This document shows positions 52,252 to 60,780 of a DNA stretch of 64,000 nucleotides, one piece after another. The stretch comes from Desulfomonilaceae bacterium. Its GTDB lineage: Bacteria > Desulfobacterota > Desulfomonilia > Desulfomonilales > Desulfomonilaceae. Below the pieces are notes generated by a model. The model had not been told where the DNA came from. It made no database searches and worked only from the letters and a program-made list of their open reading frames with translations. Position 1 is the first letter of the stretch, and each line of letters starts with the position of its first letter. The stretch is from positions 124,001 to 188,000 of the forward strand of contig JBAZSD010000005.1 in NCBI GenBank assembly GCA_041662605.1, written 5' to 3'. The position numbers were made by a program, and so were the translations under genes.

Positions 52252-52692
52252 ATGGGAAAAGCGCTACTGATTTATGCTACCAGGTCAGGCCAGACGCAGA
52301 ACATAGCGGACCTCATAGCCGAAGGAATAAGATTCACCGGGGCTGACGCCAAAGTGGTTTCCGCGACCCAGGTAATCAAGCAGGAAGATCTTGAGGGATA
52401 TGACGCTTACGTGTTGGGATCAGCCACTTATCATGGTGAGATGATGCAGGCCATGAAGACGCTGCTTTTTCTTGCGGCGAAATTGGATCTTGGCGGCAAG
52501 ATCGGAGGTTCATTTGGCGCATTTGGTTGGAGCGGAGAAGCTCCAGATAGAATTTACGATACGATGCAGAACATTCTGAAGATGGACATGATCGGGGGGC
52601 CTTTGAGACTGAAATCCGCGATCATACAGGGCGGGATGCAAATGGCGCAGGATTACGGTCGGGAAATCGGCAAGAAGATCACAGGCAAATAA
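52252..52692 (+). CDS. Flavodoxin
   Basis: A 146-aa flavodoxin: LLIYATRSGQTQNIADLIAEG is the FMN phosphate loop, then YVLGSATYHGEM and FGAFGWSGEAPD around the isoalloxazine ring. It is a low-potential one-electron carrier, replacing ferredoxin under iron stress or feeding the flavodiiron protein. ATG 52252 with GGAGTTTAGG upstream was used rather than the earlier ATG 52225. The rubredoxin gene follows after 100 bases. Confidence 0.9.
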   Translation: MGKALLIYATRSGQTQNIADLIAEGIRFTGADAKVVSATQVIKQEDLEGYDAYVLGSATYHGEMMQAMKTLLFLAAKLDLGGKIGGSFGAFGWSGEAPDRIYDTMQNILKMDMIGGPLRLKSAIIQGGMQMAQDYGREIGKKITGK

Positions 52693-52792
52693 CGGTCCTC
52701 TATTTCATGATGACGAGGACAGCCGGAAACAGACGATTCAAAACTTAATGACCTGGATTTAGGTCAAAATTCATAGAGAAGGAGACGAAAAC

Positions 52793-52951
52793 ATGGAAAA
52801 ATATGTATGTCAGGTATGTGGTTATGTTTATGATCCAGCGTCGGGGGACCCCGATAATGGAGTGAATCCAGGCACGGCTTTTGCCGATGTGCCGGCTGAC
52901 TGGGTATGCCCGGTTTGTGGGGCGGACAAGGACTCATTTTCACCTGAATAG
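52793..52951 (+). CDS. Rubredoxin
   Basis: A standard 52-aa rubredoxin: CQVCGYVYDPASGDPDNG and CPVCGADKDSF, with Fe(Cys)4 formed by the two CX2C knuckles. It is the redox partner of the flavodiiron protein whose gene starts 18 bases later, and also of rubrerythrin. GAAGGAGACG is the ribosome site. Confidence 0.96.
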   Translation: MEKYVCQVCGYVYDPASGDPDNGVNPGTAFADVPADWVCPVCGADKDSFSPE

Positions 52952-52969
52952 CCAAAATTGGAGGAAAAA

Positions 52970-54172
52970 TTGCGAGCAGTTGTTGAAATTAAAAATGGGG
53001 TGCATTGGGTCGGCGCTGTTGACTGGGATATCAAAGATTTTCATGGGTATTCCACGTACAAAGGCACGACCTATAACTCGTACCTCATCCCGGACGATAA
53101 AATTACACTTTTTGACACAGTAAAAAAGCCATTCAAAAACGATTTGCTTCATAATATCTACAAAGTTATCGAGCCGAGCAAGATAGACTATCTTGTAATA
53201 AACCATGTTGAACCTGATCATTCAGGTTCAATTCCCGAGATGGTCGAAATTATAAAACCTGAAAAAATTTTCTGTTCCGCTAGAGGCAAGAAAGCTCTCC
53301 TGGATCACTATCACAGGGAGGACTGGCCCTACGAGGTTGTTTCATCCGGTCAGGAGGTTTCAATAGGGAAGAGAACTATCTCTTTTCTTGAGACTCGAAT
53401 GCTGCATTGGCCGGATAGCATGTTTTCATACATCAAGGAAGACGCCCTGTTAATATCGAGTGACGCTTTTGGACAACACTGGGCGACAACGGAGAGATTC
53501 AATGATGAGGTCGATTCTCCCGAGTTAATGAAACATGCTCTCAAGTATTTCGCCAATATCTTGCTTCCTTATGCAGGGCTGGTTCAAAAATTATTGGCTG
53601 ATGTTCAGAAAATGAATCTCAAGATCGACATGATAGCCCCGGACCACGGGCTAATATGGCGCCAAAACCCACTCCAGATAGTCGAAGCCTACTCCAAGTG
53701 GAGTAAACAGGAATCCCGCAGGAAAGCCCTGTTGGTTTACGACACCATGTGGCATAGCACTGAGATGATGGCCAAAGCGATCGCTGATGGTTTGATTGAA
53801 TCGGGAATAAGCGTAAGAATCATGAATCTGGCCTGTGAACACAGAAGTGAAATAATTACTGAACTTATGGATTCAAAGGCCGTAATTGTGGGGTCCTCCA
53901 CGCTGAACAATGGGATGCTTCCAAGAATGGCTGATATGCTTTGTTACATGAAGGGCCTTAAGCCGATGAACAAATTCGCGGCGTCCTTTGGCTCATATGG
54001 ATGGAGTGGAGAAGCTGTCAAACAAATCGGTAAGTCTTTGGAAGAAATGAAAATGAAAGTGTTTGGTCCTGGAATCAGTCTGCAATTTGTTCCTGACCAT
54101 GAGGGTCTGAAAAAATGTGTCGATCTTGGTCGGGAGATTGGGGGCGCCATCAAGGAGTCTGTGCCGGCATAA
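52970..54172 (+). CDS. roo: Flavodiiron protein (rubredoxin:oxygen oxidoreductase)
   Basis: A 400-aa enzyme reducing oxygen to water, or NO to N2O, in the cytoplasm. The metallo-beta-lactamase-like diiron domain shows H79-x-E81-x-D83-H84 in NHVEPDHSGS, then MLHWPDSM, SDAFGQHWA and APDHG. The C-terminal flavodoxin domain starts near 250 with LLVYDTMWHSTEMMAKA. I use the TTG at 52970, which has GGAGGAAAAA upstream; TTG 52958 overlaps that site. Adjacent to rubredoxin, its electron donor. Family also called FprA or NorV-like; oxygen versus NO preference cannot be read from sequence. Confidence 0.94.
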   Translation: MRAVVEIKNGVHWVGAVDWDIKDFHGYSTYKGTTYNSYLIPDDKITLFDTVKKPFKNDLLHNIYKVIEPSKIDYLVINHVEPDHSGSIPEMVEIIKPEKIFCSARGKKALLDHYHREDWPYEVVSSGQEVSIGKRTISFLETRMLHWPDSMFSYIKEDALLISSDAFGQHWATTERFNDEVDSPELMKHALKYFANILLPYAGLVQKLLADVQKMNLKIDMIAPDHGLIWRQNPLQIVEAYSKWSKQESRRKALLVYDTMWHSTEMMAKAIADGLIESGISVRIMNLACEHRSEIITELMDSKAVIVGSSTLNNGMLPRMADMLCYMKGLKPMNKFAASFGSYGWSGEAVKQIGKSLEEMKMKVFGPGISLQFVPDHEGLKKCVDLGREIGGAIKESVPA

Positions 54173-54210
54173 ACCGTTAATGAAAAAACTTTACAAACAA
54201 GGCTCCAATT

Positions 54211-54894
54211 TTGGAAAAATTATCAAGCCGAAATTTGAAAAAAAAGGTACTCGAATTGCTCAGGAGCCAAGATTTTGAAACCTCGCTTGAACAGTTGGAG
54301 CAGTTTCCAGGTCGGCTTGTAATAAACACATTATTGTCCTTGTTGCTGGATCATGATGAACTGACAAAATGGAGGGCTGTGACAGGGATAGGGCTGGTTG
54401 TGTCACGTCTCTCAGATCAGGACATTGAGGCGGCGCGGGTTATAATGCGCCGCCTAATGTGGAGCTTGAATGATGAATCCGGAGGAATAGGCTGGGGAGC
54501 CCCGGAATCAATGAGTGAAATCATGGCCAGGAGCCCCGGAATCGCGGACGAATATCATACAATATTGATTTCATATCTCAATGAAGAAGGTAACTTTCTC
54601 GAATATGAACCCTTGCAAAGGGGTTTGTTATGGGGCGTAGCCAGACTCGCAGCGGTTAGACCGGATTTGCTGCGATCCGCTGTTACGTATCTTAACAAGT
54701 ATCTTGAGTCAGAGGACCCTTCAATCCGAGCCTTTAGTGGTATGAGTCTCTGTTTGTTAGGGACCGAAGATCGGAAACCGCTATTAGAAAAACTGTTACA
54801 GGATCATGCGGAGTTTAGAACCTTCTTCAACAACGAATTCTCGACATTTAAGGTTTCCGAGCTAATTGAGAAAGTTGTTCATTCAACGAGTTGA
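54211..54894 (+). CDS. DVU0298-like HEAT-repeat protein
   Basis: A 227-aa protein made of helical HEAT-type repeats, starting at TTG. It matches the family known as DVU0298, conserved in Desulfovibrio and relatives: LNDESGGIGWGAPESMSEIM and LEYEPLQRGLLWGVARLA are its recognisable stretches. No enzyme motif is seen; such proteins often act as adaptors. It sits between the flavodiiron and cytochrome bd genes. Confidence 0.8.
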   Translation: MEKLSSRNLKKKVLELLRSQDFETSLEQLEQFPGRLVINTLLSLLLDHDELTKWRAVTGIGLVVSRLSDQDIEAARVIMRRLMWSLNDESGGIGWGAPESMSEIMARSPGIADEYHTILISYLNEEGNFLEYEPLQRGLLWGVARLAAVRPDLLRSAVTYLNKYLESEDPSIRAFSGMSLCLLGTEDRKPLLEKLLQDHAEFRTFFNNEFSTFKVSELIEKVVHSTS

Positions 54895-54978
54895 TATGGA
54901 TATTTTGATAAACAAGATCCTTGTCGTTTAGGACCTTGAAGAGGCGCCCTTCTCCCAGGTTAATAAAAGGAGTTCCCC

Positions 54979-56283
54979 ATGGACCCAATTTTATTGTCCC
55001 GTTTGCAATTTGCAGTAGCTACTTTGTTCCACTTCATTTTTGTTCCTTTGACCTTGGGATTAGCCATTCTGGTCGCCATAATGGAGACACGTTATGTTCA
55101 GACAGGAAACCCCGAATACAAAAAAATGACCAAATTTTGGGGGCATATATTCCTGATAAACTTTGTAGTGGGGGTAGTGACGGGCATAACATTGGAGTTC
55201 CAGTTTGGAACGAACTGGGCGGGATATTCAAAGTACGTTGGGGATATTTTTGGATCAATCCTGGCTATTGAAGCAACTGTGGCTTTTTTCCTGGAATCGA
55301 CCTTTATTGCGGTGTGGTTTTTCGGTTGGAATCGACTTAAACCTAAAGCTCACGCGTTGTGCATATGGCTGGTAGCCATAGCGTCCAGCGTCTCCGCCTA
55401 CTGGATTATAGCGGCTAACGCCTGGATGCAGCATCCTGTGGGCTATGAGATACGTGGTGGCCGGGCGGAACTAACGGATTTTCTCTCCGTGGTCACGCAA
55501 AATTATGCGATAATGAATTTTCTACACACGATTTTTTCAGGCTACATTGTCGCTGGATTTTTCGTCATGGGAGTCAGCGCTTATCATCTTCTCAGGAAAA
55601 ATGAGATTAGCCTGTTCACCAAGTCCTTCAGAATGGCCCTTGCTTTTTCATTGATATTCTCAATCGGGGAAGTTTTCATGGGTGACATCACCGGCAAGGA
55701 AATGACCATACTTCAGCCGGAAAAAACCGCTGCCGTAGAGTCGCACTGGGAGACGAAAAAAGGCGTTGATTTCTCAATGTTTGTAATTCCTGATGAAAAA
55801 AATGAGAGGAACCTGGTAGAGTGGTTCAAAATTCCCAAGTTTATGAGTTATATTACAAAAGGGGATTGGAACGCTGAGGTCCTGGGACTCAAAGCGTGGC
55901 CTGTAGAAGATCGCCCCCCGGTGACACTGGTTTTTTTCGCGTTCAGGATAATGGTCGCCCTTGGCTTCCTGTTTGTTCTATTAACCGTGATTGGTTGGTT
56001 TAAGAGGAACAAACTGGAATCGAGTCCGATGTACCTTAGGATAATGCTCTATTCTATTCCACTACCATACATAGCCGCTCTACTCGGATGGATAGTAACT
56101 GAAGTGGGTCGGCAACCATGGATCGTCTATCGTGTGTTAAGAACCATGGACGCGGGTTCCCCAATAGCGGGTTCGCAGGTAGCCGTTTCACTTGCCGCAT
56201 TCATAATCTTGTATTCGCTATTGGGGATAATTGCCTTTTTTCTGATTATTCGTCATGCGAAACATGGCCCTGAACCAGTCTGA
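54979..56283 (+). CDS. cydA: Cytochrome bd ubiquinol/menaquinol oxidase subunit I
   Basis: A 434-aa membrane protein. Haem ligand H18 lies in LQFAVATLFHFIFVPLT, the GRQPW motif near residue 374 (EVGRQPWIVYR), and the quinol-binding Q-loop (LQPEKTAAVESHWET) is short, as in the S-class found in anaerobes. With CydB it reduces oxygen to water using quinol. The ribosome site AAAGGAGTT precedes ATG 54979. A protective role against oxygen is typical in anaerobes. Confidence 0.96.
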   Translation: MDPILLSRLQFAVATLFHFIFVPLTLGLAILVAIMETRYVQTGNPEYKKMTKFWGHIFLINFVVGVVTGITLEFQFGTNWAGYSKYVGDIFGSILAIEATVAFFLESTFIAVWFFGWNRLKPKAHALCIWLVAIASSVSAYWIIAANAWMQHPVGYEIRGGRAELTDFLSVVTQNYAIMNFLHTIFSGYIVAGFFVMGVSAYHLLRKNEISLFTKSFRMALAFSLIFSIGEVFMGDITGKEMTILQPEKTAAVESHWETKKGVDFSMFVIPDEKNERNLVEWFKIPKFMSYITKGDWNAEVLGLKAWPVEDRPPVTLVFFAFRIMVALGFLFVLLTVIGWFKRNKLESSPMYLRIMLYSIPLPYIAALLGWIVTEVGRQPWIVYRVLRTMDAGSPIAGSQVAVSLAAFIILYSLLGIIAFFLIIRHAKHGPEPV

Positions 56284-56347
56284 AAACCATCTTAAGTAAA
56301 GATTGTGGGATTTTTGCTTTGGAATCGATTAGAAAGGTAGGCTCAAC

Positions 56348-57373
56348 ATGCTGGAAACCATCTGGTTTTTGCTATGGGGACTGATCTGGGCGATATATTT
56401 CATGCTCGATGGTTTTGATTTTGGTCTTGGTACTCTTCTTCCTTTTGTAGCAAAAAGCGACAAAGAAAAAAGGGTCATTTATAACGCCATGGGCCCTTTT
56501 TGGGACGGGAATGAAGTTTGGCTCATAACGGCGGGTGGAGTGACTTTCGCCGCGTTTCCCACAACTTATGCCGTGATGTTCAGTACGTTATATACCCCGC
56601 TGTTGCTTATACTTTTTACTTTGATCATAAGAGCCGTCTCCTTTGAATTCAGAAACAAGATAGCCAGCCAATCGTGGAAATCCTTTTGGGATATCTGTCT
56701 TTTTATTGGGAGCTTTATTCCGGGCCTGCTTTTCGGAGTGGCGTTCGCCAATATCTTTCAGGGAATTCCCTTTGACAAGAATTATATGTTCCAGGGGAAT
56801 CTGTTTACTCTGTTAAATCCTTATGGTCTATTGGGCGGGTTGCTGTTTGTAGCCCTTTTCCTCGTGCATGGAGCTATTTGGCTGGCGATTAAATCTGATG
56901 GGGATCTAAACAAGAGAGCAAAGAACTTTGCTTCCGCTCTTTGGATACCTCTCCTGATCCTGGCCGTCGCTTTCCTGGTGTTTACATGGTTTGCGACCCC
57001 CCTCTACAGGAATTATCTGAATAACCCGATTTTGTTTATTCTGCCGCTTATCACAACGCTAGCGTTATTTATGATTCGGATCTTTTTGGCGAAAGATTCT
57101 TTTTGGAAAGCATGGTTCGCTTCCAGTGTCACGATCATGACCGCTGTGCTTTTTGGAGTTGTAGGGCTATTTCCCAACCTGTATCCCTCAAGCATTGATC
57201 CTGCGCTCAGTCTGACGGCTTTTAATTCATGTTCCAGCCCATTAACATTGAAAATCATGCTCGTAGTAGCATTGATAATGGTACCCATCGTAATTGCATA
57301 CCAGAGTTGGGCCTATTACCTGTTTAGAGGGAAAATTGATGAAGCGATGTTGGCTTCAAGAGAATCCTATTAA
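56348..57373 (+). CDS. cydB: Cytochrome bd oxidase subunit II
   Basis: A 341-aa polytopic protein that pairs with CydA. It starts LETIWFLLWGLIWAIYFMLDG and contains FDFGLGTLLPF, MGPFWDGNEVWLITAGG and AFPTTYAVMFSTLYTPL, all typical CydB segments. It follows cydA after 64 bases. No cydX-like small gene is visible between or after them. Confidence 0.96.
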   Translation: MLETIWFLLWGLIWAIYFMLDGFDFGLGTLLPFVAKSDKEKRVIYNAMGPFWDGNEVWLITAGGVTFAAFPTTYAVMFSTLYTPLLLILFTLIIRAVSFEFRNKIASQSWKSFWDICLFIGSFIPGLLFGVAFANIFQGIPFDKNYMFQGNLFTLLNPYGLLGGLLFVALFLVHGAIWLAIKSDGDLNKRAKNFASALWIPLLILAVAFLVFTWFATPLYRNYLNNPILFILPLITTLALFMIRIFLAKDSFWKAWFASSVTIMTAVLFGVVGLFPNLYPSSIDPALSLTAFNSCSSPLTLKIMLVVALIMVPIVIAYQSWAYYLFRGKIDEAMLASRESY

Positions 57374-57403
57374 GATAACTTTTTTCGGTGAAAGGAACAT
57401 AAA

Positions 57404-57919
57404 ATGAACGAACGGCAAGGTTTAGTAACTTTCAAGGGCAATCCCCTGACATTGGTAGGAAACGAAGTCAAAGTTGGCGATTCAGCTCCCGATTTTGTGG
57501 CGATGGCCAATGATTTGTCTCCTGTAAGCCTTTCTTCTTACAAAGGAAAACCGATCATAATATCTTCAGTCCCTTCTTTGGATACTCCAATATGTGACAT
57601 GTCAACGCGCCGATTCAACGAAGAAGCTATCAACCATGGCAATGATATTGCGATATTAACCGTCAGCATGGATTTGCCTTTTGCTCAGGCTAGATGGTGC
57701 GGAGCGGCCGGAGTGAAAAATGTTGTCACACTGTCGGATTACAAAGACGCCTCTTTTGGTATGCAATACGGGTTACTTATCAAGGAATTGCGTTTGTTGG
57801 CCAGGGCGGTGTTTGTAATTGATAAGAACGGTAAAATCCAATATCTTGAACTTGTGCCGGAAATAGCCCAAGAGCCGAATTACGACTCGGCACTGGAAGC
57901 ATTAAAGAAAATCAAATAA
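57404..57919 (+). CDS. tpx: Thiol peroxidase
   Basis: A 171-aa two-cysteine peroxiredoxin of the Tpx family that reduces lipid and other peroxides with thioredoxin. The sequence has FKGNPLTLVGNEVKVGD, the peroxidatic Cys in PSLDTPICDMSTRRFN and the resolving Cys in ARWCGAAGV. It lies 30 bases after cydB and is likely co-transcribed. Confidence 0.94.
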   Translation: MNERQGLVTFKGNPLTLVGNEVKVGDSAPDFVAMANDLSPVSLSSYKGKPIIISSVPSLDTPICDMSTRRFNEEAINHGNDIAILTVSMDLPFAQARWCGAAGVKNVVTLSDYKDASFGMQYGLLIKELRLLARAVFVIDKNGKIQYLELVPEIAQEPNYDSALEALKKIK

Positions 57920-57962
57920 CAACCTGGTAAATCGTCGTTAAATTTTTTGGGAGGCTGAACTT

Positions 57963-58418
57963 ATGCAACAATGGAAATCAGTTAACGAAATTCTGGATTT
58001 TGCCATCGAGAATGAGCAACAAGCCCATGATTTTTACATAGGTCTGGGCGAAAAGATGGACAGGCCGTGGATGGCGGAAATATTCAAGAGTTTTGCAAAA
58101 GAAGAATTGGGACACAAGCGGAAACTCGAAAATATCAAGGCAGGCAAACAATGGGGTCCAACAGAGAAGAAAGCTCTGGACCTAAAAATAGGTGATTATC
58201 TGGTAGACGCGGAGCCTGGTCCTCAAATGGATTATCAACAAGCGTTGATCCTTGCCATGAAAAAAGAGAAAAAGGCCTTTAAACTCTATCTGGATTTGGC
58301 GGCGTCCTGTGGGGACGACAATCTGGAACAAATCTTTCTGGCTTTATCCCAGGAAGAAGCTAAACATAAACTCAGGTTTGAGATTGAATACGACGATTTT
58401 GTAATGACTGAAAATTAG
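57963..58418 (+). CDS. Ferritin-like diiron protein (rubrerythrin without rubredoxin domain)
   Basis: A 151-aa four-helix protein with the EQQAHDFY and KEELGHKRKL half-site, then KEKKAFKLY and QEEAKHKLRFE, giving a full Glu/His diiron set. It lacks the C-terminal rubredoxin found in classical rubrerythrin. Probably a peroxide-reducing or iron-handling protein. It begins after GGGAGGCTG, 43 bases behind tpx, and ends the defence island. Confidence 0.88.
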   Translation: MQQWKSVNEILDFAIENEQQAHDFYIGLGEKMDRPWMAEIFKSFAKEELGHKRKLENIKAGKQWGPTEKKALDLKIGDYLVDAEPGPQMDYQQALILAMKKEKKAFKLYLDLAASCGDDNLEQIFLALSQEEAKHKLRFEIEYDDFVMTEN

Positions 58419-58605
58419 TTTCCCGGCTATGATTAGAGTCAGTATAGCGAAGGCTTCGCCTGAAAACGTTATTCAAGTAGCGTTATTACGCTATGACATT
58501 TTGAAAGATATCCTTGCGTCTGAAGATTCGGAGTGAAGAATCCATGATAGCAAGGATTTCTTGTTCAAACCGTGGATGATCCTGAGTCGACACGGAGGAA
58601 ACTGG

Positions 58606-59658
58606 ATGACCAAATTTAAATTACTCACAGCCGCTATTTCAGCGATCGCTTTAATCTTACTTCTAATATGGGTTCAAGGTGGATTTCACTACAAAGTCCC
58701 CGGCGGAGAAACACAACTTCCGAAAGAACAGGTTTCGAATCTCAAAACCGCCAAAGCCGAAGAAATCGAAACCTCCGGTGAGGTCACTGTTCCCGGAACC
58801 ATATTGGCGAGAGACACTGCCAAGATCGCCGCAAGAGTAGGTGGATACATTACTGAATTGAAAGTGGACGCCGGTAGTGTAGTCAAGAAAGGCGATCTCT
58901 TGTTCAAGATCGAGGCCCGAGAACTGGAGGAGCGAGAAGCCCAGGCCAAGGCGGCGCTTGAAAGCGCACAGGTTGATCTGGACAAGACCAAACAGGATTA
59001 TGAACGTTACAAGGTTTTATTTAGTGAACAGGCTATCGCCAAGAAAGAATTCGATGATGTTTCCGCTCGTTATGAAATGGCTCAGGCGGCTGTGAATAAA
59101 GCCAAATCATCGCTTCAAGAAGCCAGGACATTCCTGTCCTACGAGTCTGTGACGGCTCCGTTTGACGGCATCGTGGCCGAAAAGAATGTCAACCAGGGAG
59201 ACCTTGCGGTCGTGGGGAAAGATTTACTTACTATTTACAACCCGGATACTCTTGAAATGGTCGCCGCTGCCGGAGAACAGTACGCTCCTTTTCTCTCGAT
59301 AGGCTCACAAGTTACTGTGGCGGTTCCGTCTTTGAACATAAAAATAAATACCTCAATCAGGGAAATTGTTCCTCAACGTGATGAGAAGACCAGAACTATT
59401 ACAGTGAAAGCGCCTATGAATGAAACTGACGGCCTCACACCCGGTTTGTACGGGACGTTAACGTTCAAGACAATGTCTGCGCCTGTAATTGTGATACCGG
59501 CGACCGCAGTCAAAATAGTCGGTCAGCTTGAAACAGTGAAAGTGGTTGATCACGGCGAAGTCAAAACCAGGCACGTCCGAACCGGACGAAAGCTCGACAA
59601 TGGCAATATTGAAATCTTGTCGGGTTTGGATCCTGGGGATGTAGTAGTTATTGAATGA
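58606..59658 (+). CDS. Membrane-fusion protein of an RND-type efflux system, orphan
   Basis: A 350-aa protein with an N-terminal membrane/signal segment (LLTAAISAIALILLLIWVQGG). The biotinyl-lipoyl-like domain halves (RVGGYITELKVDAGSVVKKGDLLFKIEAR and SVTAPFDGIVAEKNVNQGD) flank a coiled-coil hairpin, followed by beta-barrel and membrane-proximal parts. It ends at DPGDVVVIE, slightly shorter than most. No RND pump or outer-membrane factor gene follows; ispG is convergent. Either the pump is elsewhere or the system has been lost. ATG 58606 is preceded by GGAGGAAAC. Confidence 0.83.
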   Translation: MTKFKLLTAAISAIALILLLIWVQGGFHYKVPGGETQLPKEQVSNLKTAKAEEIETSGEVTVPGTILARDTAKIAARVGGYITELKVDAGSVVKKGDLLFKIEARELEEREAQAKAALESAQVDLDKTKQDYERYKVLFSEQAIAKKEFDDVSARYEMAQAAVNKAKSSLQEARTFLSYESVTAPFDGIVAEKNVNQGDLAVVGKDLLTIYNPDTLEMVAAAGEQYAPFLSIGSQVTVAVPSLNIKINTSIREIVPQRDEKTRTITVKAPMNETDGLTPGLYGTLTFKTMSAPVIVIPATAVKIVGQLETVKVVDHGEVKTRHVRTGRKLDNGNIEILSGLDPGDVVVIE

Positions 59659-59682
59659 TCAGTCTCAGCGCCCGGGAAAATT

Positions 59683-60768
59683 TTATGAAGTCGCCACGGG
59701 CGCTGAGTCTTGAGCAAGATTATTTATTTCATCCAGAAGCGCCTTCAGGAGCTCTTTTTCTTCGTAGGTCCCAACCACTTGGCCCTTCTTGAACAATATC
59801 CCTCTCCCTTTTCCGCCCGCTATCCCCACATCAGCCTCCTTGGCTTCACCTGGCCCATTCACCACACAACCCATGACCGCGACTTTCAACGGCGTTCGTA
59901 TAAAGGAAATGGCTTTTTCAACTTTAGTCGCCAGCCCTATAAGATCTATTGCAGTTCTGGAACATGTCGGACAGGAGATAAGATCCACTCCCCAACGTCT
60001 GAGTCCGAGGCTTCTAAGTATAGCGAAACCTGCCTGAATTTCCTTCTCAGGAGCGGCCGAGAGAGAAACTCTTATTGTGTCTCCAATACCTTCAGCCAGC
60101 AAAATTCCTATGCCGATGGCCGATTTTACGGAACCAGGGATTACCGTGCCTGCTTCAGTGACCCCAACGTGCAATGGGTAGTCCACCTTATCAGAGAGCA
60201 GTCGGTACGCGTCAATTGTTCTTGGGACGTCTGATGCCTTCAAAGAAACCTTTATTAGCCCAAAATTGATCTTCTCCAGAATACCAATGTGACTCAGAGC
60301 GCTCTCAACCATTGCTTCCGGAGTAGCTCCGCCATACTTCTCAAGGAGCTTCTTTTCTACGGATCCGGAGTTGACTCCGATTCGAATCGGGACATTTCGG
60401 TCAAGGGCCGCCCGCGTGACTTCTCGAACTTTGGTGGAAGATCCTATGTTTCCAGGGTTCAGTCGCAGTCCGTCAACCCCCTGTTTTAGAGCTTCAAGCG
60501 CCAGTTTGTAATCGAAATGAATATCAGCGACGAGAGGAACTTTCATTCCACTTTTGATTTTACCCAACGAGCCGGCTGCTTCCATGTCTGGAACACCGAC
60601 TCTTATAATTTCACATCCCGCCTTCTCAAGCTTTCTAATTTGCGCAAGAGTTTTTCTGATGTCACGAGTGTTGGTATTGGCCATTGACTGGACAGATATA
60701 GGAGAGTCTCCTCCCACAGTCATGGTACCCAATTGAATGGTCCTGGTTTTTCTTCTTACAATATCCAT
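59683..60768 (-). CDS. ispG: 4-hydroxy-3-methylbut-2-en-1-yl diphosphate synthase
   Basis: Penultimate enzyme of the MEP isoprenoid pathway, reducing MEcPP to HMBPP. The 361-aa barrel protein shows SVQSMANTNTRDIR, GGDSPI, and the [4Fe-4S] cysteines in SCPTCSR and GCVVNGPGEAKEAD. It is the compact bacterial form lacking the plant insertion. A 12-base gap separates it from rfbB upstream, suggesting joint transcription. Confidence 0.96.
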   Translation of the reverse strand: MDIVRRKTRTIQLGTMTVGGDSPISVQSMANTNTRDIRKTLAQIRKLEKAGCEIIRVGVPDMEAAGSLGKIKSGMKVPLVADIHFDYKLALEALKQGVDGLRLNPGNIGSSTKVREVTRAALDRNVPIRIGVNSGSVEKKLLEKYGGATPEAMVESALSHIGILEKINFGLIKVSLKASDVPRTIDAYRLLSDKVDYPLHVGVTEAGTVIPGSVKSAIGIGILLAEGIGDTIRVSLSAAPEKEIQAGFAILRSLGLRRWGVDLISCPTCSRTAIDLIGLATKVEKAISFIRTPLKVAVMGCVVNGPGEAKEADVGIAGGKGRGILFKKGQVVGTYEEKELLKALLDEINNLAQDSAPVATS

Positions 60769-60780
60769 AATTTTAGTAGG

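Noticed and set aside
54921..55271. 116-codon + strand frame overlapping the start of cydA
   Set aside because: The cydA frame carries the haem ligand and helix pattern; this one shows neither.
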